Source: Hyposmocoma kahamanoa (taxonomy: Eukaryota; Arthropoda; Insecta; Lepidoptera; Cosmopterigidae). From it: DNA of 64,000 nt. The position numbers and the translations under genes were made by a program. Numbering within the stretch: the stretch's first letter is position 1; each line of letters begins with the position of its first letter. Under the pieces are notes generated by a model, which was given only the letters and a program-made list of their open reading frames with translations, did no database searches and was not told the DNA's origin. The stretch is taken from assembly GCF_003589595.1 (NCBI RefSeq), contig NW_020656077.1, positions 166,670 through 230,669 of the forward strand, read 5' to 3'. Positions 12,021 through 24,398 of this stretch are shown here, piece after piece.

Positions 12021-13444
12021 ACATCTACATTAGTATGTGCTATTTCAAGAAGCACTTTACACTTTTACTTATACGTAGCGGTAAAAGTTCATTACAAAAA
12101 TCAAATTTTGAAATCAGAATGTTCCAATTTCGAAACTCTGCATGTTGCGCGGAACAAGCGCAGCGGGCGCTAACGACATCTGTGGGTCACTAAGTGGAAC
12201 CGTTGTGCGATTCGACTCGGGTCCGATCGAGTCTCGTCGGCTTTTCTGTCAACTCTAAGTATACTCCGTTTAACAATACAACCTTTTTAATCACAGAAAT
12301 TTCAATCTTACGGTATTCACTTAAGGAACATAGAAACGGGACCATAAGAGTATTTAGAGACGGTCGCGGTGGATTTTAAATTTGGAATGCGATGTTTTTG
12401 TAGGCTCTGATTGGGCTACTTTAGCTTACTTATGTTATGAACTTTGTTTGTAGTTTTGTACGGATAGAGGAAGAACGAATGCTTTGAAATGAATGGAATG
12501 GTTTTTCTAATAAGGACAAGGCGGTAACGATAAGTCAACTCCATGAAACTTCTTTTCCGACGTGGTATTAGAACTAGTTTGTAAAATTAGACGTTCTAGA
12601 AATTGTATTTTGTTTGAAATGTATTTTAGTTAATAATAATGAAAGTAGTTGGCACTTTTTTTTTGCAGATGAATACTTTAGGGTTTTAGATGCGAGAGGA
12701 GAATATCATCTGTTGTACAAAATTGATTAGGCTATTAAGACTCTGGTATCTGGTGTTTATAATTTATTAACACAAATTTCACGTCAGGTCATAAACAGTA
12801 AAAATAAATATAGTGCAATGTACGCGGTTCCAATGGTAAATTTCTGTAGTCCATACCATTTAGGCGCGAGTCATTACAGTACTCACACAACGGGCTTGGC
12901 GGATCCATACTGGCTGTAAGTATTTGAATAAGGAGTTCTATAGAGTACAAGATATGGTAAAATTTTAATTAAATCGGTGAAATAGATTGGCAATAGAAAA
13001 ATAAAGAGCTATTCCTTGCACTCTGTCCATTATTTTAATGCATAAGAAATAAGACATAATTCTTTAAAAAATAACACACAAGAAATGCTAGAGAGAAAAC
13101 AGGATTGATTCTAGTGATATTAATAATTTAAGTTTAGATTAGTAACAATATGTTTTGTTTTAAAATTTTGTTTTTAATTATAGTTGATTTTGTTTTTATT
13201 TTGTTGTTGTGTTTTTAAATTGATATAACGCCATGGTAGATACCGTTCACATAATACCGATAACATTCTTGTTATTGAGTAAATAAAACATATAAAATAA
13301 ATAAATAAAGAAGCAACTTGAACATGAACAAAATAAGCTACAAGGAGCTTATCGCCCAACTATTCCTTTTGTCAAATGTGATGGGCAACTATAGTGTAGT
13401 ATCTAGAAAGGACGCATTTCTTAAGTTAGTTTTTATTGTTTCAG
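12021..13444. other. Unassigned DNA
   Basis: No gene or repeat recognised apart from AT-rich simple sequence around 13280-13310. Confidence 0.5.
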
Positions 13445-13492
13445 AAAGCCGTCTGTCGATGGAGTGGGCAACGCGGCGTCGGTCAACAGTCG
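13445..13492 (+). other. Candidate 48-bp internal exon
   Basis: A CpG-rich 48-bp block sits between a strong acceptor (a T-rich tract ending TTTTTATTGTTTCAG at 13444) and a strong donor (CG|GTGAGTCG at 13493). Its length is a multiple of three, so including or skipping it would keep the frame. One reading is KPSVDGVGNAASVNS; the other two frames are also open. I do not recognise the protein. This is the best splice-site-bounded block in the window, but no partner exon is secure. Confidence 0.3.
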
Positions 13493-15694
13493 GTGAGTCG
13501 AATGCGCTAACTTTATAAACTACACAAATTCCTGAAATACCGTAGTAACTACGACAGCCTTACACAACACCGCATCACACCGCCCAAAACGTGTATATTC
13601 TAAACCAATCTACATTCGAGATCACTCTTTGATCCTGAATCGATTTCGCTCGATTTAAAAAAATCAAAATATCCAGGTATCCGATAATCCAATCTCTAAA
13701 AATGGTAATTTCCGATCGGGTGTTCTCACGGACGAAACAAAGGGTCAAGAGTGAAAAAAAGGAGCTAAATATTGAAAAGGGAAAAAGAGACAATATCCAA
13801 TCACAATTACGCCATCGCAGCGTGTAATTTGACGTCGGTTATTCGAGTCGGGTTATGTAACAATGCGTGTTATTCCGATCGACATATCCTTGTAAATGTT
13901 ACTGATTAACGTTGGCGGAGAATGTTATTTATATATGTTTATATTTTCTCTTTAGACAGCACTTTCTTTTTAAAGTAATATTCCAAAACAAGTGGGTCTG
14001 TTTAGTATTCCGCTCGTGTGTCCACTAAGCCCTGGCTTAAGACACTGGACGAAAATAATGAAAAAGCGCCACTCCAGACTAAGCCCGAACAAATTAGATC
14101 CATCCGCGCTGTGTGGTATACCTTTGTTTACAGCCTGTACCGCATACAATACATTGTCTCCGCTAAAGGGACGTCAGCCATATTTTTTTTATAAAAAAAC
14201 GCAATTAAAGCGCAAACGTCATTGGATACAAAAACTTCATGTGAACTATTTTAATAAAATGCTTCTCACTCGCACCTATGGATTTTCTCCGGTAATACCA
14301 ACCATCTTTTTCGCACTTTGGCAGAACGTGACCAGCGTACTAGTTAGGTGAAGTTTCCCTGCTTTATGGCAGTTTCCATGAAAAATCACCTGGCTAGATA
14401 CGCCAGCCCCACCAAATGAGTTTTCTTGATATAATGCTCTTACTATGTGCCTTACTAAATCTGGAGGGTGTATTAGTGAGATATGACAAAAAATCCTGGA
14501 ACCAAAGTCTGGCTTTTACATTTCAATGACATTTTACGATATGAGTACAAATTACTCTCAGACATTAGTACGCCGAGTTGTAATTTATATTGTAACTTAT
14601 AAGTAAACTTAAACGACATAAAAAAAAACTTTAATAAACATAATTTGAATATCGGCGCCATAACTCTTATAAGGGCCCCCAGTTACAAATTCTCTCGGTC
14701 CATAACTAACTATCGTATGCAAATACATTGATTAAAACAATAACAATAAAGCAGTACCATCGAATAAGGCATCGATGCATCGGGATGTTTCGAATCGATC
14801 CGATCGCACAGTTCCGATTATTGTCCCTTACTAGGTAACTCGTAATTACTCGATACTATTGTGTTATGAGATTTATCGACGATACTAGCCGATGTTGCAG
14901 CAGGTTTATTATAAATCTCAATGCAATGTTCGTAGAATTTACGATAGAAAATGTATAAGCATGGGAATGTATATAGCAGGATCTATAAATGAATTTCTTT
15001 ACTTATCCTAGAAACCTTAGGTTTGCGATCGGTACACGTTTGCGGGACCTACGTAATCTCAACAATTTTGACGCGAGCGTCCCCACAAAGTGCCAATGAA
15101 AAGGTTGAAAAATGCCTCGGTTCCCCTATTCTATAGGCATTAGCATACGAATGAGATTTCTTCTTTGTGACGGACAATATGTTTTTCACTTTCGTTTCCT
15201 CGGATCGGTTCGAAAAGGCTTGTAGTAAGATATTTGATGCGCTTAGCTGCGCCGTGACAGATTATTTTGTTTTGTTTTAAACGTACTTTTTTCGACTAAT
15301 ACTTACTTATCTACTGCAAATTGGTGCCTTAATTATCTGAATTCAGCAGAGAGGGCTCGAAAAAACGAAAACTATAATTTGATATATCATCTATCCATAT
15401 AAATTGTGTCAGAATTGGAGCTGTTGAAAATTGGTCGAACCAATCTCTTTGTAAATAACGAGTTCTTAGGTTTTCGCGATTGTTATATGTAAGTAGGAAA
15501 ATAATCTATTTTTACGGAATTGTCCGCGTACATTTGTATTTTCTTGTATTTTGCAAATACGCTAACAATAATAATTGAACTAAGATGCCTCTGAGGACAG
15601 ACTAAACATACCTACTATTGAAATTTTTGGTAGAGGTTGAAAATAGTTGCTAAAATCTACAGTTCCCGAAACATTAATGTGTTTTGAGTTTGCC
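13493..15694. other. Unassigned DNA
   Basis: No gene or repeat recognised. The 119-codon frame at 13992-14351 (+) has no motif and its composition looks like chance. Confidence 0.5.
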
Positions 15695-15961
15695 ATATCG
15701 ATGCTTTACTTTCTCAAACTCGTATCTTATAAAATGTGATCATCCAGGAGATGGCAAAACTTTCTATTTATTTTAAATTTCTTATCAAGGGTGTTAATTT
15801 GGATGCATTACTTTAAGAATAGGTAAAAGCTAGTGTGTGAATATGAAGGAAATGTGATGTGAAATGAGCCTGCAAAATTTGTGAACACCTACAATCCATT
15901 TTTTGCATTTCAGTAACTTTGTGATTTTAGATACGAGTTTGAGAAAGCAAGGCGCCGATAT
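15695..15961. repeat. Inverted repeat, 33-bp arms, 201-bp interior
   Basis: The arm at 15695-15727 and the reverse complement of 15929-15961 match at 29 of 33 positions, with a perfect core CTTTCTCAAACTCGTATCT. All four differences are transitions. The interior carries no gene. It could be a small foldback element or MITE, but no target duplication is obvious. Confidence 0.75.
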
Positions 15962-18900
15962 TCTGTGGAATTTATTATAACAAACAATTTCTAATTCTAC
16001 AACTGCTGTACGTCGTAATTGTGATTTATAAGGTATAATAGTTGTTGGTAAATATCGAGTATATAACCAGAAATAGAGACGAAATGTCTTTTCATTTGTT
16101 TGAAAACTATTTTGCCAAATCATTACCAACTGTAACAACTGCGCTCCGATTTACCAACCCGAATTCGAAATTATTGACGGGTTTCACTTTAAATTGATCA
16201 GTTTAACTAGAGCTTTGCTATAATGGACGAAAATTGCAAAATTACTTACATATTTAATGTTTAATTACCAATGAAATGTGATTCCGTTTGTATTGTAGGT
16301 AATTAGATGTTTTGCTGTTTTTCCCTCACCACCGAATGGAACAGCCCCCATTGTTAGAGATATTATCTTTATTACAATAAATATAGAATATTTTTCGAAT
16401 ATACGGAGAACACAGATCAATTGTTGGCTCTGTACTATTTCAGTTTTCTAATTTGTGATTTCAGCGCAAACGAGAGTTGATATTTAAAAGTGATATAAGG
16501 CCCATGTACCTGATGAGATGCCAGTGATGGATGGCTCTTATTTGGTCTTTATTTCTAGTTATATACTTGATGTTGGTAAAGCTTCAACGCAGTTAATTAG
16601 ATTCTGTTTCATAATATTATATTGCACTTTGTCATTGCTCTAAACAGTACTGCAATTTTAAAAATACTACACTTGTTACATAGTATTATAACTCTGAAAC
16701 ATCTGACTGTAGAGAACTGTAAACTTTTGGCTATAGGAGAAAGCTATCCCTAAATATAATTCTCAAGACGAAGTAGTGCGTGGGATAAAGGGCAGCTAGT
16801 AAAATAAATTTAATTAATTTAAGAGTAGCTTATGCATATGAGAAGATAATGAGTGCGTAGATGGCTTATCTAAGGACGATTAGTTATTCTCTTTGAAATA
16901 AGGCGAACTGTATCAATGGTACCTGTAATTTAATTTATTTACATTAGGTACTTTGATCATACATTAGTAGAAAAATAGACTTTTTCAATACTAGCAAGTG
17001 ATATTGATGATCGGGCAATACACTATGTAAGCGATATTTATTTACCGACAACTAGAGGAAAGTTAGATTTATTGTCTCGATTATAACGCAGTTTTACTTG
17101 GAGTTCATTTTAATTTCGCGACTACGAGAACTTCCCCAAGTGGGATTTAATATGGACTTGCCTTTTGTAGACGGTAAATACGATGAGTAAATTTCAATCT
17201 TTTTTACCTGACTATAGCAAAAGAAAAATTAGGATGTCAGTAACCTTTTTTTAACTTAACCTTAAGCTCTTCGAACAATAGATTCGGTCACTTGAAAATT
17301 AAGGTGTATAGATTCGTCAGAGCCTCGCCAGACATCAGGATATAACAGTACATGATGACCGTTGTTCACTACTTCCCGTACAAAAGATGTCAACGGTTAC
17401 ATTGCAATCTTAATTACCATAATTTGTGCCATTCTGAAAATGAAGAAAGACAGACACAATAAAAAAAAGATTAAGAATGACAGAAAAAACCAAAATAAAT
17501 AAACAAGACTTGGTTAATGGACTGGAGTTACCATGTTAGTACATTAATCTTACTAACAAATTTGTCAGTTGTACGGCGATGACAAACGTTTTTTACAGAT
17601 TTAGGTGTATGAAATACACTATAAAAACTATGGGCCACGAATTTCCGCTCTTAAATGGATTCGAAGACTCAAGCGTTTGTGTTTATTTTTTTATGTAAAA
17701 TTTGCTATTGATGAAGACATCCTCTTCAATCGCAGCGCTGCACGGTAGCGGAAACCTTTTCGAATCTTTACCAAGTACATACAAGATACATCTACCAAAA
17801 GTCAAGCTAATACATCCGATTTCCTTTGCTTATCTTATCCACACTAATCTAAACTTTCTTCGACATAATTAAAACGGACGCGTATTGGGTGCATTCATTT
17901 ATTTTTTTTCCTTCGCACTTTTAATTTGTCGGCGTCGAGTGTTTTGCATAAATTCCTTTGTTTCTGTGAAAAAAAAAATGGTTTTAAAGGTCCAATTAGT
18001 AGGGTGGAAATAATTTATTTGCTCTTTATAAGAAAATTTGGAGATTCCTTTTGTTAGTAACTCAAGGTGAAAATGGAATTTTCGATGGAGATTTATTCGA
18101 GGTAATGAAAGGTTGAAGATATGCGTCGGTAAATCGAGAGGTTTAAACGATTTTTAATTTAAAGTATAACTCTATGTGAATTATATTAGTAACTTGGGAT
18201 TTAAATAAATATTACTTAGTAAAGGAAATAAAAAAGCAATTTTGAAAATCGTGAGTAGCTGTGATTTTTTGTGATAAACTGCGCGAACTATAAAACTTAA
18301 TGTTTCCGACACAACCATAACTACGAGTTGTTGTACATTTCCTAATATCATAATCTTACAGCGAAATGCTTTCACATTTCAACGGAAATGCTTTCTGGCA
18401 CCCTAAAAATTATTTTGGGAAAAACCGTAAGTTTCAATACCGTTTTAAACTCTATAGCTGAATGTTAAGGTTTAAAATGATGTACGTCGGTATAGTTCCG
18501 GTAAATGAAGTCAGCTTGTCCCTCCCGGCTATTAGTCCAGGGATTAGTGAATTGATCCCAGGGATCGGATGACCAACGTCATATTATTAAACCAGGATTT
18601 GGACACTTGTTACACTAATTCATATTTCTATTGTTTGTGCACCGGTTTGCCGTTTTAGAATTTGAAGCAGGCATTTTTTTTAAAAAGGTACAATTGAATT
18701 GTTAAACTGAATTCACTTCCCATTAATACTTAAATTAGAAGCATGAAATGAGTTAACGTAAAGCACAGTGTTAAGTAAAGAGCGCCGCAAAAAAGTGTCA
18801 GCTCAAGGGAACAATTTTAAGGTACATCAACACCGTCTCAAATCAGCCGTCTTGTCGCCGTGTCGCGGCCGCGTCTAATTCTCTTATAAATATTCATACT

Positions 18901-19185
18901 TCTATTATAGTCGCCATATTGTGATACTTTGATTAAGTGTCTTCAACCCTCAGCGGCTTCTGATTAATGGAGCACGCTACAATTGTACAGGCGGTGTCTT
19001 TTGACAGGTTTTTGACTATTCAATGTGACATGACGTGATGTTACGTAAGCTACTTAGGAGTGATGTGTGGTTTTATTTTATTAACACCATAGCTTTTTAT
19101 TTTGTTTTGGAAAAAGAAAACTGGATTGGTTCATATTAATTTGTTTTTTTTTTAATAGATTGTGTATGCCGTGATTAATACTAAC
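15962..19185. other. Unassigned AT-rich DNA
   Basis: No gene or repeat recognised. Around 18520-18565 two CCAGGGAT words flank a short imperfect hairpin. Confidence 0.5.
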
Positions 19186-19189
19186 AATA

Positions 19190-19470
19190 TGCCAGACAGT
19201 CACACCACTTACCAGTCTCAAACTAGGGAATTCCCCGTACTATGTACACCAGAGCTACGGAATTCATTCTGAGGCATTAGAACAGCCAGTCCACTATGTA
19301 CTAATCTAGGTCTATTTCCAAATTGGTTTTATTACAACTTCAAGTGACGGCACGAACAAGTCGTGCACCTGATGGTAAGCTACACGTCTGTCCATAGCAG
19401 TTCTACTTGGAATCGGGACCACCTCATCCAGCGCCCACTTACAAACCGTAAGGCCAACCAGATCGGCAGT
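19190..19470 (-). mobile_element. SINE-B copy split by family A
   Basis: Read on the - strand, the tRNA-like head lies at 19402-19470 (remnants of GGTTTGTAAG and a B-box-like GGTCCCGATTCC), and the body runs left through CCAATTTGG to the 'GGGAATTCCCTAGTTTGAGA' block near 19225. At 19327-19401 it is interrupted by a family A fragment in the same orientation. Confidence 0.7.
19327..19401 (-). repeat. Family A 3'-end fragment inside SINE-B
   Basis: TTTTATTACAACTTCAAGTG and CGAACAAGTCGTGCACCTGA mark the tail end of a family A copy. Only about 75 bp is present, breaking the SINE-B body between AAATTGG and TACTTGG. This is the reverse nesting order from position 208, where SINE-B sits inside family A. 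Confidence 0.7.
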
Positions 19471-20124
19471 CGATTGAAATAAACTTGCGTTCTTAAATAT
19501 GATTCAGCATTAATTGTACATTGGAATAACTAAAAACTAATTCATTTCATTAGTCTTGTTTTAACTCATCTAAAATAAATGTCATTCATCAACAAAAATA
19601 ACACAGCTGCTCCCCTTCACCTTGGGGGTCGTATTCAAATTGTTTGATTTTAATTAATTTGATCATCAACTCCAGTTAATGTTATTAATAAGTCGCTTGT
19701 CGCTATCTTGTCGCATGTCATCGTTAATCGTTGGCATTTTGTCTTGCAGTGCGTTCACACCTTAAGGGTATCCTGTCTAATTTAATATTGGTACGTATCT
19801 TATTAGGTAAACAAGCGACTTTAAAGAATATGTATTTAATTAAGATAATATACATACAGATAAGGTAAAAAAGACAATAAAAGCTTAACTACTAGAAAGT
19901 AAAACTAGGATTTTTAAATTATATGAATAAAATTTGGTCCCCGCGGCCAGGTGCCCCCTTTGTATGGCTATGCTAATGCGTTGGGCAAGGAAGCTGCCGG
20001 CCCTTGGGTTTCTCAGACAGTCAATTAATTTTTTCGATAAAATTTTGTACAGATGAAGTATATTTTATAAACAAGAATATTGTTTGATGTACTTGATACC
20101 GTTCTTAACTTAAAAAACAACGTA

Positions 20125-20198
20125 ATCGATATTTTTAGCGAAATTGAGTTATTAACATATCTGGAATCAGCGAAATAAGATCTATTCCCATAAACGAG
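20125..20198 (+). repeat. Short repeat shared with 39.3 kb and 47.8 kb
   Basis: TAGCGAAATTGAGTTATTAA followed by CATATCTGGAATCAG recurs almost unchanged at 47846-47875. In diverged form it recurs at 39329-39375, within the left end of the candidate 2.3-kb inverted-repeat element. It is probably an end fragment of that family. Confidence 0.5.
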
Positions 20199-20203
20199 GG
20201 TAA

Positions 20204-20432
20204 AGGACACGTCTGTCCATAACAGTTGTAGTGCTGTTCAGAGATTTTAAACGCAAAGATATGAGGGGCACTGCCACTGCACCCGTCATATACGTAAGTT
20301 GAAAGCCCCATGTGTCTGTAATTTCACCAGCGCCCTTACCCCTCACATTACTGCTTTGCAGCAGAAATAGGGAAAGTGGCAGTAATTCCCTGGACGTACT
20401 CTTTCACATGGAGCTCTGCTGCTATTAATTGA
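20204..20432 (-). repeat. Family A copy, tail missing
   Basis: It runs from GGACACGTCTGTCCATAACA through CACTGCCACTGCACCCGTCA to GGAGCTCTGCTGCTATTA. The A-rich tail end is lost and a region near 20325-20345 is shortened relative to other copies. Confidence 0.7.
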
Positions 20433-22980
20433 ATACATTGAACGGTCTAGTTAGTATTATTTTTCAACTACTCTAATAAACGTAGTTTAAATATATAACA
20501 TTTTCCATAAACAACATGCGCACGTATGGTTACAGAGGCGATAAATTGGAAAATGCTAATTTACACAGATTCGGGTTGAGACATCAGACTTCGATAATCA
20601 AAGAGAAATCCCTAGCGAGTTCGCATTGAAGGTGGAAATCTTATACTAGCTCCTAGACTAGTGACTGGTTTATCAGACCCGCCACGAATCGTTTTTAGCA
20701 CTAGTTTTGATTAACTAAAGCCCATTCCACAGATCCTTTACACTGGAGGCTTATGGAACGATAAGAGATGATAAAATATACTTATTCGTGATAGCCAATA
20801 GTTACGTAAGACGTTCATAAATTGACGAAACTGGGAATCACATTTACTTGGACAAACGATGCATAAACTACTGAAAGCTAAGTAATGTAGTTATATTTTG
20901 TTGCCATTTCCTAATTAGTGTTTTACTTCTCACAATAGGCCTCGCTTTATTTTGTTGTTGTGTGTTAGGAACATGTTTCGTTAAAATACTCACTTTTAGG
21001 TAAAATATTTACGAGTAAGAGCAAAATGTAAAAGCAATTAATAATTTAAAGTTATTATGTTTAAAATACGTATGAAGATATTTAACCTTCCAAAGTCGAA
21101 ATAAAAAACTTTCGTGCAGCCTTTTAAGAAATTTCACTTAACGCCGCGTCTATATTTTCTGCTTAGTCTAAGGCGCTATACATCGCAACGGATTTAGTTA
21201 ACATATGTACTGCAAGGGCGGGGGTTGCCGGGCTATAAATAATAATTCTGGCCCGACTCGCGAGATAAATCGACATATGCTAATATGTTGCCAAATTATT
21301 TATCGAGGGGTAAACCTTATCGAGTTCGGTACTAGCTAAAACGCCGTAAAAGGGAATTGGTATTTTTCTTGAATTGTTTGAGATCCATAAAATGAGAATC
21401 GGTAAAACAGTGATGAGTGTTAAAGCAAATACTATCGAAACCGTATTCACTATTATTACAGTACATATTTCGTTTGTTTAGCATTAAACAGAAGGAAATT
21501 TTGGATATTTTATTAGGTACCTATTCATTATATCATTAACACCATATAATTCAAAGAGTTGCACTATATAAAACTTAAAAAAACAGGGGTTCTAAACATT
21601 AAACTAATTTTTTTTATTACAATAGTTACATTATCGTAAAATTCATTTGTCATCAAATCTCATTGTGCTGTAATTTGTTGTCTGAAGAATGTATACGATC
21701 ACTGATTCTTTGTTTGCGATTTGTCTGGTCTAAAAAACTAAGTCTTAAAAATGTTGTATCAAAGTTTGGTTGTAACAATTGCTTTCATTTTATTTGTAAT
21801 TAGTAGTAGTAAAGAAACTTAATTTAGTATTTAGAAAATCTCGAACATATTGTGCTAGTTATGCTTGGACACAAGCAAATATAAATAAATTGCATCTGTG
21901 TTTCCTGAAAGCTACAATTTAGGGCTACTTAAGGCTTTAGTTAACGGCACGTTCTAGACGAACGCGGCATGTATCAGCTTCGGCCATATCTATATTTATC
22001 ATGAGGTGAGGTTGTGGCCAATCCAAGTTCGTCTATTTTACACAAAAGAAAATTTAGAAATGTCGAATTTTGAAACAAAAAGCTGAGCAAACTGTTAATC
22101 AACCTGACAAAATGTTGTTAAACGCGAAATCGAAATTAATGTATGTAATAAAATTAACAAATTTCTCACTATATTTTCAGTTGTAGATTGCTGTGTACTT
22201 CGGACATGTAAGTAATTTTGACCCTAAATGTGGCAACTTCAAAAAAAGGGGTTTTTTTCGAGTTACACAGTTTGGATTCTATACTAGTCTAACAATACGT
22301 CATTCGTGCCCCGCCGGCTGATTAAGTGACTTTTCCTACGCCAATACTCGGTTGTTTTATTGAACTTATTTGTCAAGAACACTTTGGGACATTCTTCTTT
22401 CCTCTTGGTGAATTTACCCCAATTCGACTTCGCTTATAAGTCTGAGTTTGTTGATTTATTTGTATAGCATTAATCAGTATCTAAGTTAGCGTAAATAATA
22501 TTTTTATGAAATAAAGGTTTCTCAATTCTTTTAGCACAGAAATTGCGTAATCTGTGGCTATTTTCGTACGCTTTGACTGTCGTTTCTCTCGTGCACTAAG
22601 AAAAGTAATGACGTTATAAACATGATCCTATTTAAGAACCAGGTTCCTCACTCCCTCACACACCTCACTGTTCATAGCCAGCTTCTTGACTTCTTTATAG
22701 CTGCTCACTTTGATTTGACCCTATAAGACGAAATTTAAAATCTTTTTGATGGCTTCGTTGGCGTAGGTTTTACAATAAGGACGTATTTCTCCTACCTACC
22801 CCCTTTCTGTGTAGTATGAGCAGTTGAAATCAAAATACTGTTAACTCATATATTTGAAGTTCCTTTCGTTTCCTTGTTCATTTCCTGTATGCAAATAAAC
22901 GAATCATGGCGATAGCGAAGGGGCAAAGCTGCTAACACAGACTGTATAATATTAACAGTTTTGTGAATTCTTTAAAAGAA
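20433..22980. other. Unassigned AT-rich DNA
   Basis: No gene or repeat recognised. No open frame reaches the reported minimum on either strand over most of this stretch. Confidence 0.5.
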
Positions 22981-22984
22981 TTTA

Positions 22985-23165
22985 ACAACCTTGTTGGCTC
23001 AACTGTTCGCACTGTGGGCACTGGATAGGTAGGTCCAATTCAGGAAATTAACTTTTAAATTTTTTTTTTCTTGTTGTTGTTCTAGGAAGTGCTCCAGAGC
23101 GAGTTGCGTTGCTTTCTTACTCATAGTACAGGGAATTCCCTAGTTTGAGATACGGTAACTATTAT
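22985..23165 (+). mobile_element. SINE-B copy, degraded
   Basis: CAACCTTGTTGGCTCAACTG marks the head. GGTCCAATTCAGGAAATTAA, AGTGCTCCAGAGCGAGTTGC and AGGGAATTCCCTAGTTTGAG match the body in order. Part of the B-box region is missing. Confidence 0.6.
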
Positions 23166-23804
23166 ACCCTATTTATTTGTTAATTACTTTTCCAATTCCA
23201 GCTAGCTTATAATGTTTCTTTGCTCTGAAAGGGCTACCTCTAAGGTTGTTTATATATCCATAGTCCATCACGTTGTTTGTGGTAGTTTTCCCTTTTTTTT
23301 CTTTTTCCCTTGTGGTAGTTCTCTTTGAATAGGTTGAACTACGTTTTCCTACAGTGAGTAAACTGATATAGCATGAAAATGGTGTAAAGATTAGGTGTAC
23401 CTAAAAGTATATACTATCAGAATAAAAATGACAAACAAAATTTACACATCTAAAAATTCCTTTTCGTCGTTCATCAACTAAAATATTTTTTCTACAAAAG
23501 CTCTATCAAGTAAAATCGTATCTCTAAAGTTAACTGAAGTTTAACGGAGCGTTAACTCTCGAACCATTTCAGTTATGATCTGCAGTTTTAATCAGGGTGG
23601 TTCAAGTTAACTGCCGTATTTGCATGTGGATAACTTATTCCGTTACATTTAACTAAATAGTCGATTTTATTTGCCAACTGAACTTTTTCTTGTTGCCTTT
23701 AACATTTGTATTTTGTGATTTGAAGGACGTAGAGCTTGGAATACGTTGTTCTACGTAGTTTTTGTTACGGTATGTACACTCACATATGTACCTACATACT
23801 TTTT
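23166..23804. other. Unassigned DNA
   Basis: No gene or repeat recognised. Confidence 0.45.
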
Positions 23805-24398
23805 AGTAGCAGTAGAGCATCTAGTGAAAGTGTTCTTCCAGGGAAGTATTGTCACCTTATCTATTTCTGTCGCCAAGTACTTATCAATTACTGCGTTCCG
23901 GTTTGTAAGGTTTTTTTATTCATATTAAGTGACAGGACGAACAAGTCGTGCGCCTGATGGTAAGTTACACGCCTGTCCATAATAATTGCAGTGCCACTCA
24001 GAGCTTTAAATCGCAAAGCTCTGAGGGGCACTATCACTGCGCCCGTCACCCTGAGAAATAAGTTGATAAATCCCATGTGCCTGTAATCTCACCAGCACAC
24101 ACGGAACACAGTAATGCTGACATTACTGCTTGGCGGCAGAAATACGTAAGGTGGCAGTTCCCTAGACGAACTCTTTCACAAGTAACTTTACTGCTTCTAA
24201 AAGGGTAGATTACTCTCACAAGGGTGCTGGTGAAATTGCAAGCAGATGCGACTTGTCAACTTATGTCTCAGGGTGACGGACGCAGTGACAGTGTGCAGTG
24301 ACAGACAAGCTCTGAGTGGCACTGCAACTGCTAAGGATAGGCGTGTCAGTTACAACCAGGCACACGACTTGTTCGTCCCGTCATTTGATATCATAAAT
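23805..24398 (+). repeat. Family A copy split by an inverted family A copy
   Basis: The 5' half (23805-23910) begins AGTAGCAGTAGAGC and stops at CCGGTTTGTAAGG. The 3' half resumes at AAGGGTGCTGGTGAAATTGC (about 24219) and ends at the tail near 24398. Between them is a nearly complete family A copy in the opposite direction. The two halves join with little loss, so this reads as a self-insertion. Confidence 0.8.
23911..24199 (-). repeat. Family A copy nested in family A
   Basis: A near full-length copy on the - strand: T-rich tail complement at 23911, then AAGTGACAGGACGAACAAGT, and the 5' end TAGAAGCAGTAAAG at about 24188-24199. The candidate target duplication is the AAGGGTA/GTAAGG word at the two junctions, but it is short and impure. 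Confidence 0.75.

Noticed and set aside
11765..12193. 142-codon open frame as a host gene
   Set aside because: No recognisable domain, repeat sequence at both ends of the region, and composition like the flanking noncoding DNA.
13992..14351. 119-codon open frame as a gene
   Set aside because: No motif, no splice context and no similarity to a family I know.
23888..24076. Small protein with the FKALSGTA word, also seen at 32582-32803
   Set aside because: The shared peptide arises because both are family A copies; the frame is not preserved in other copies.
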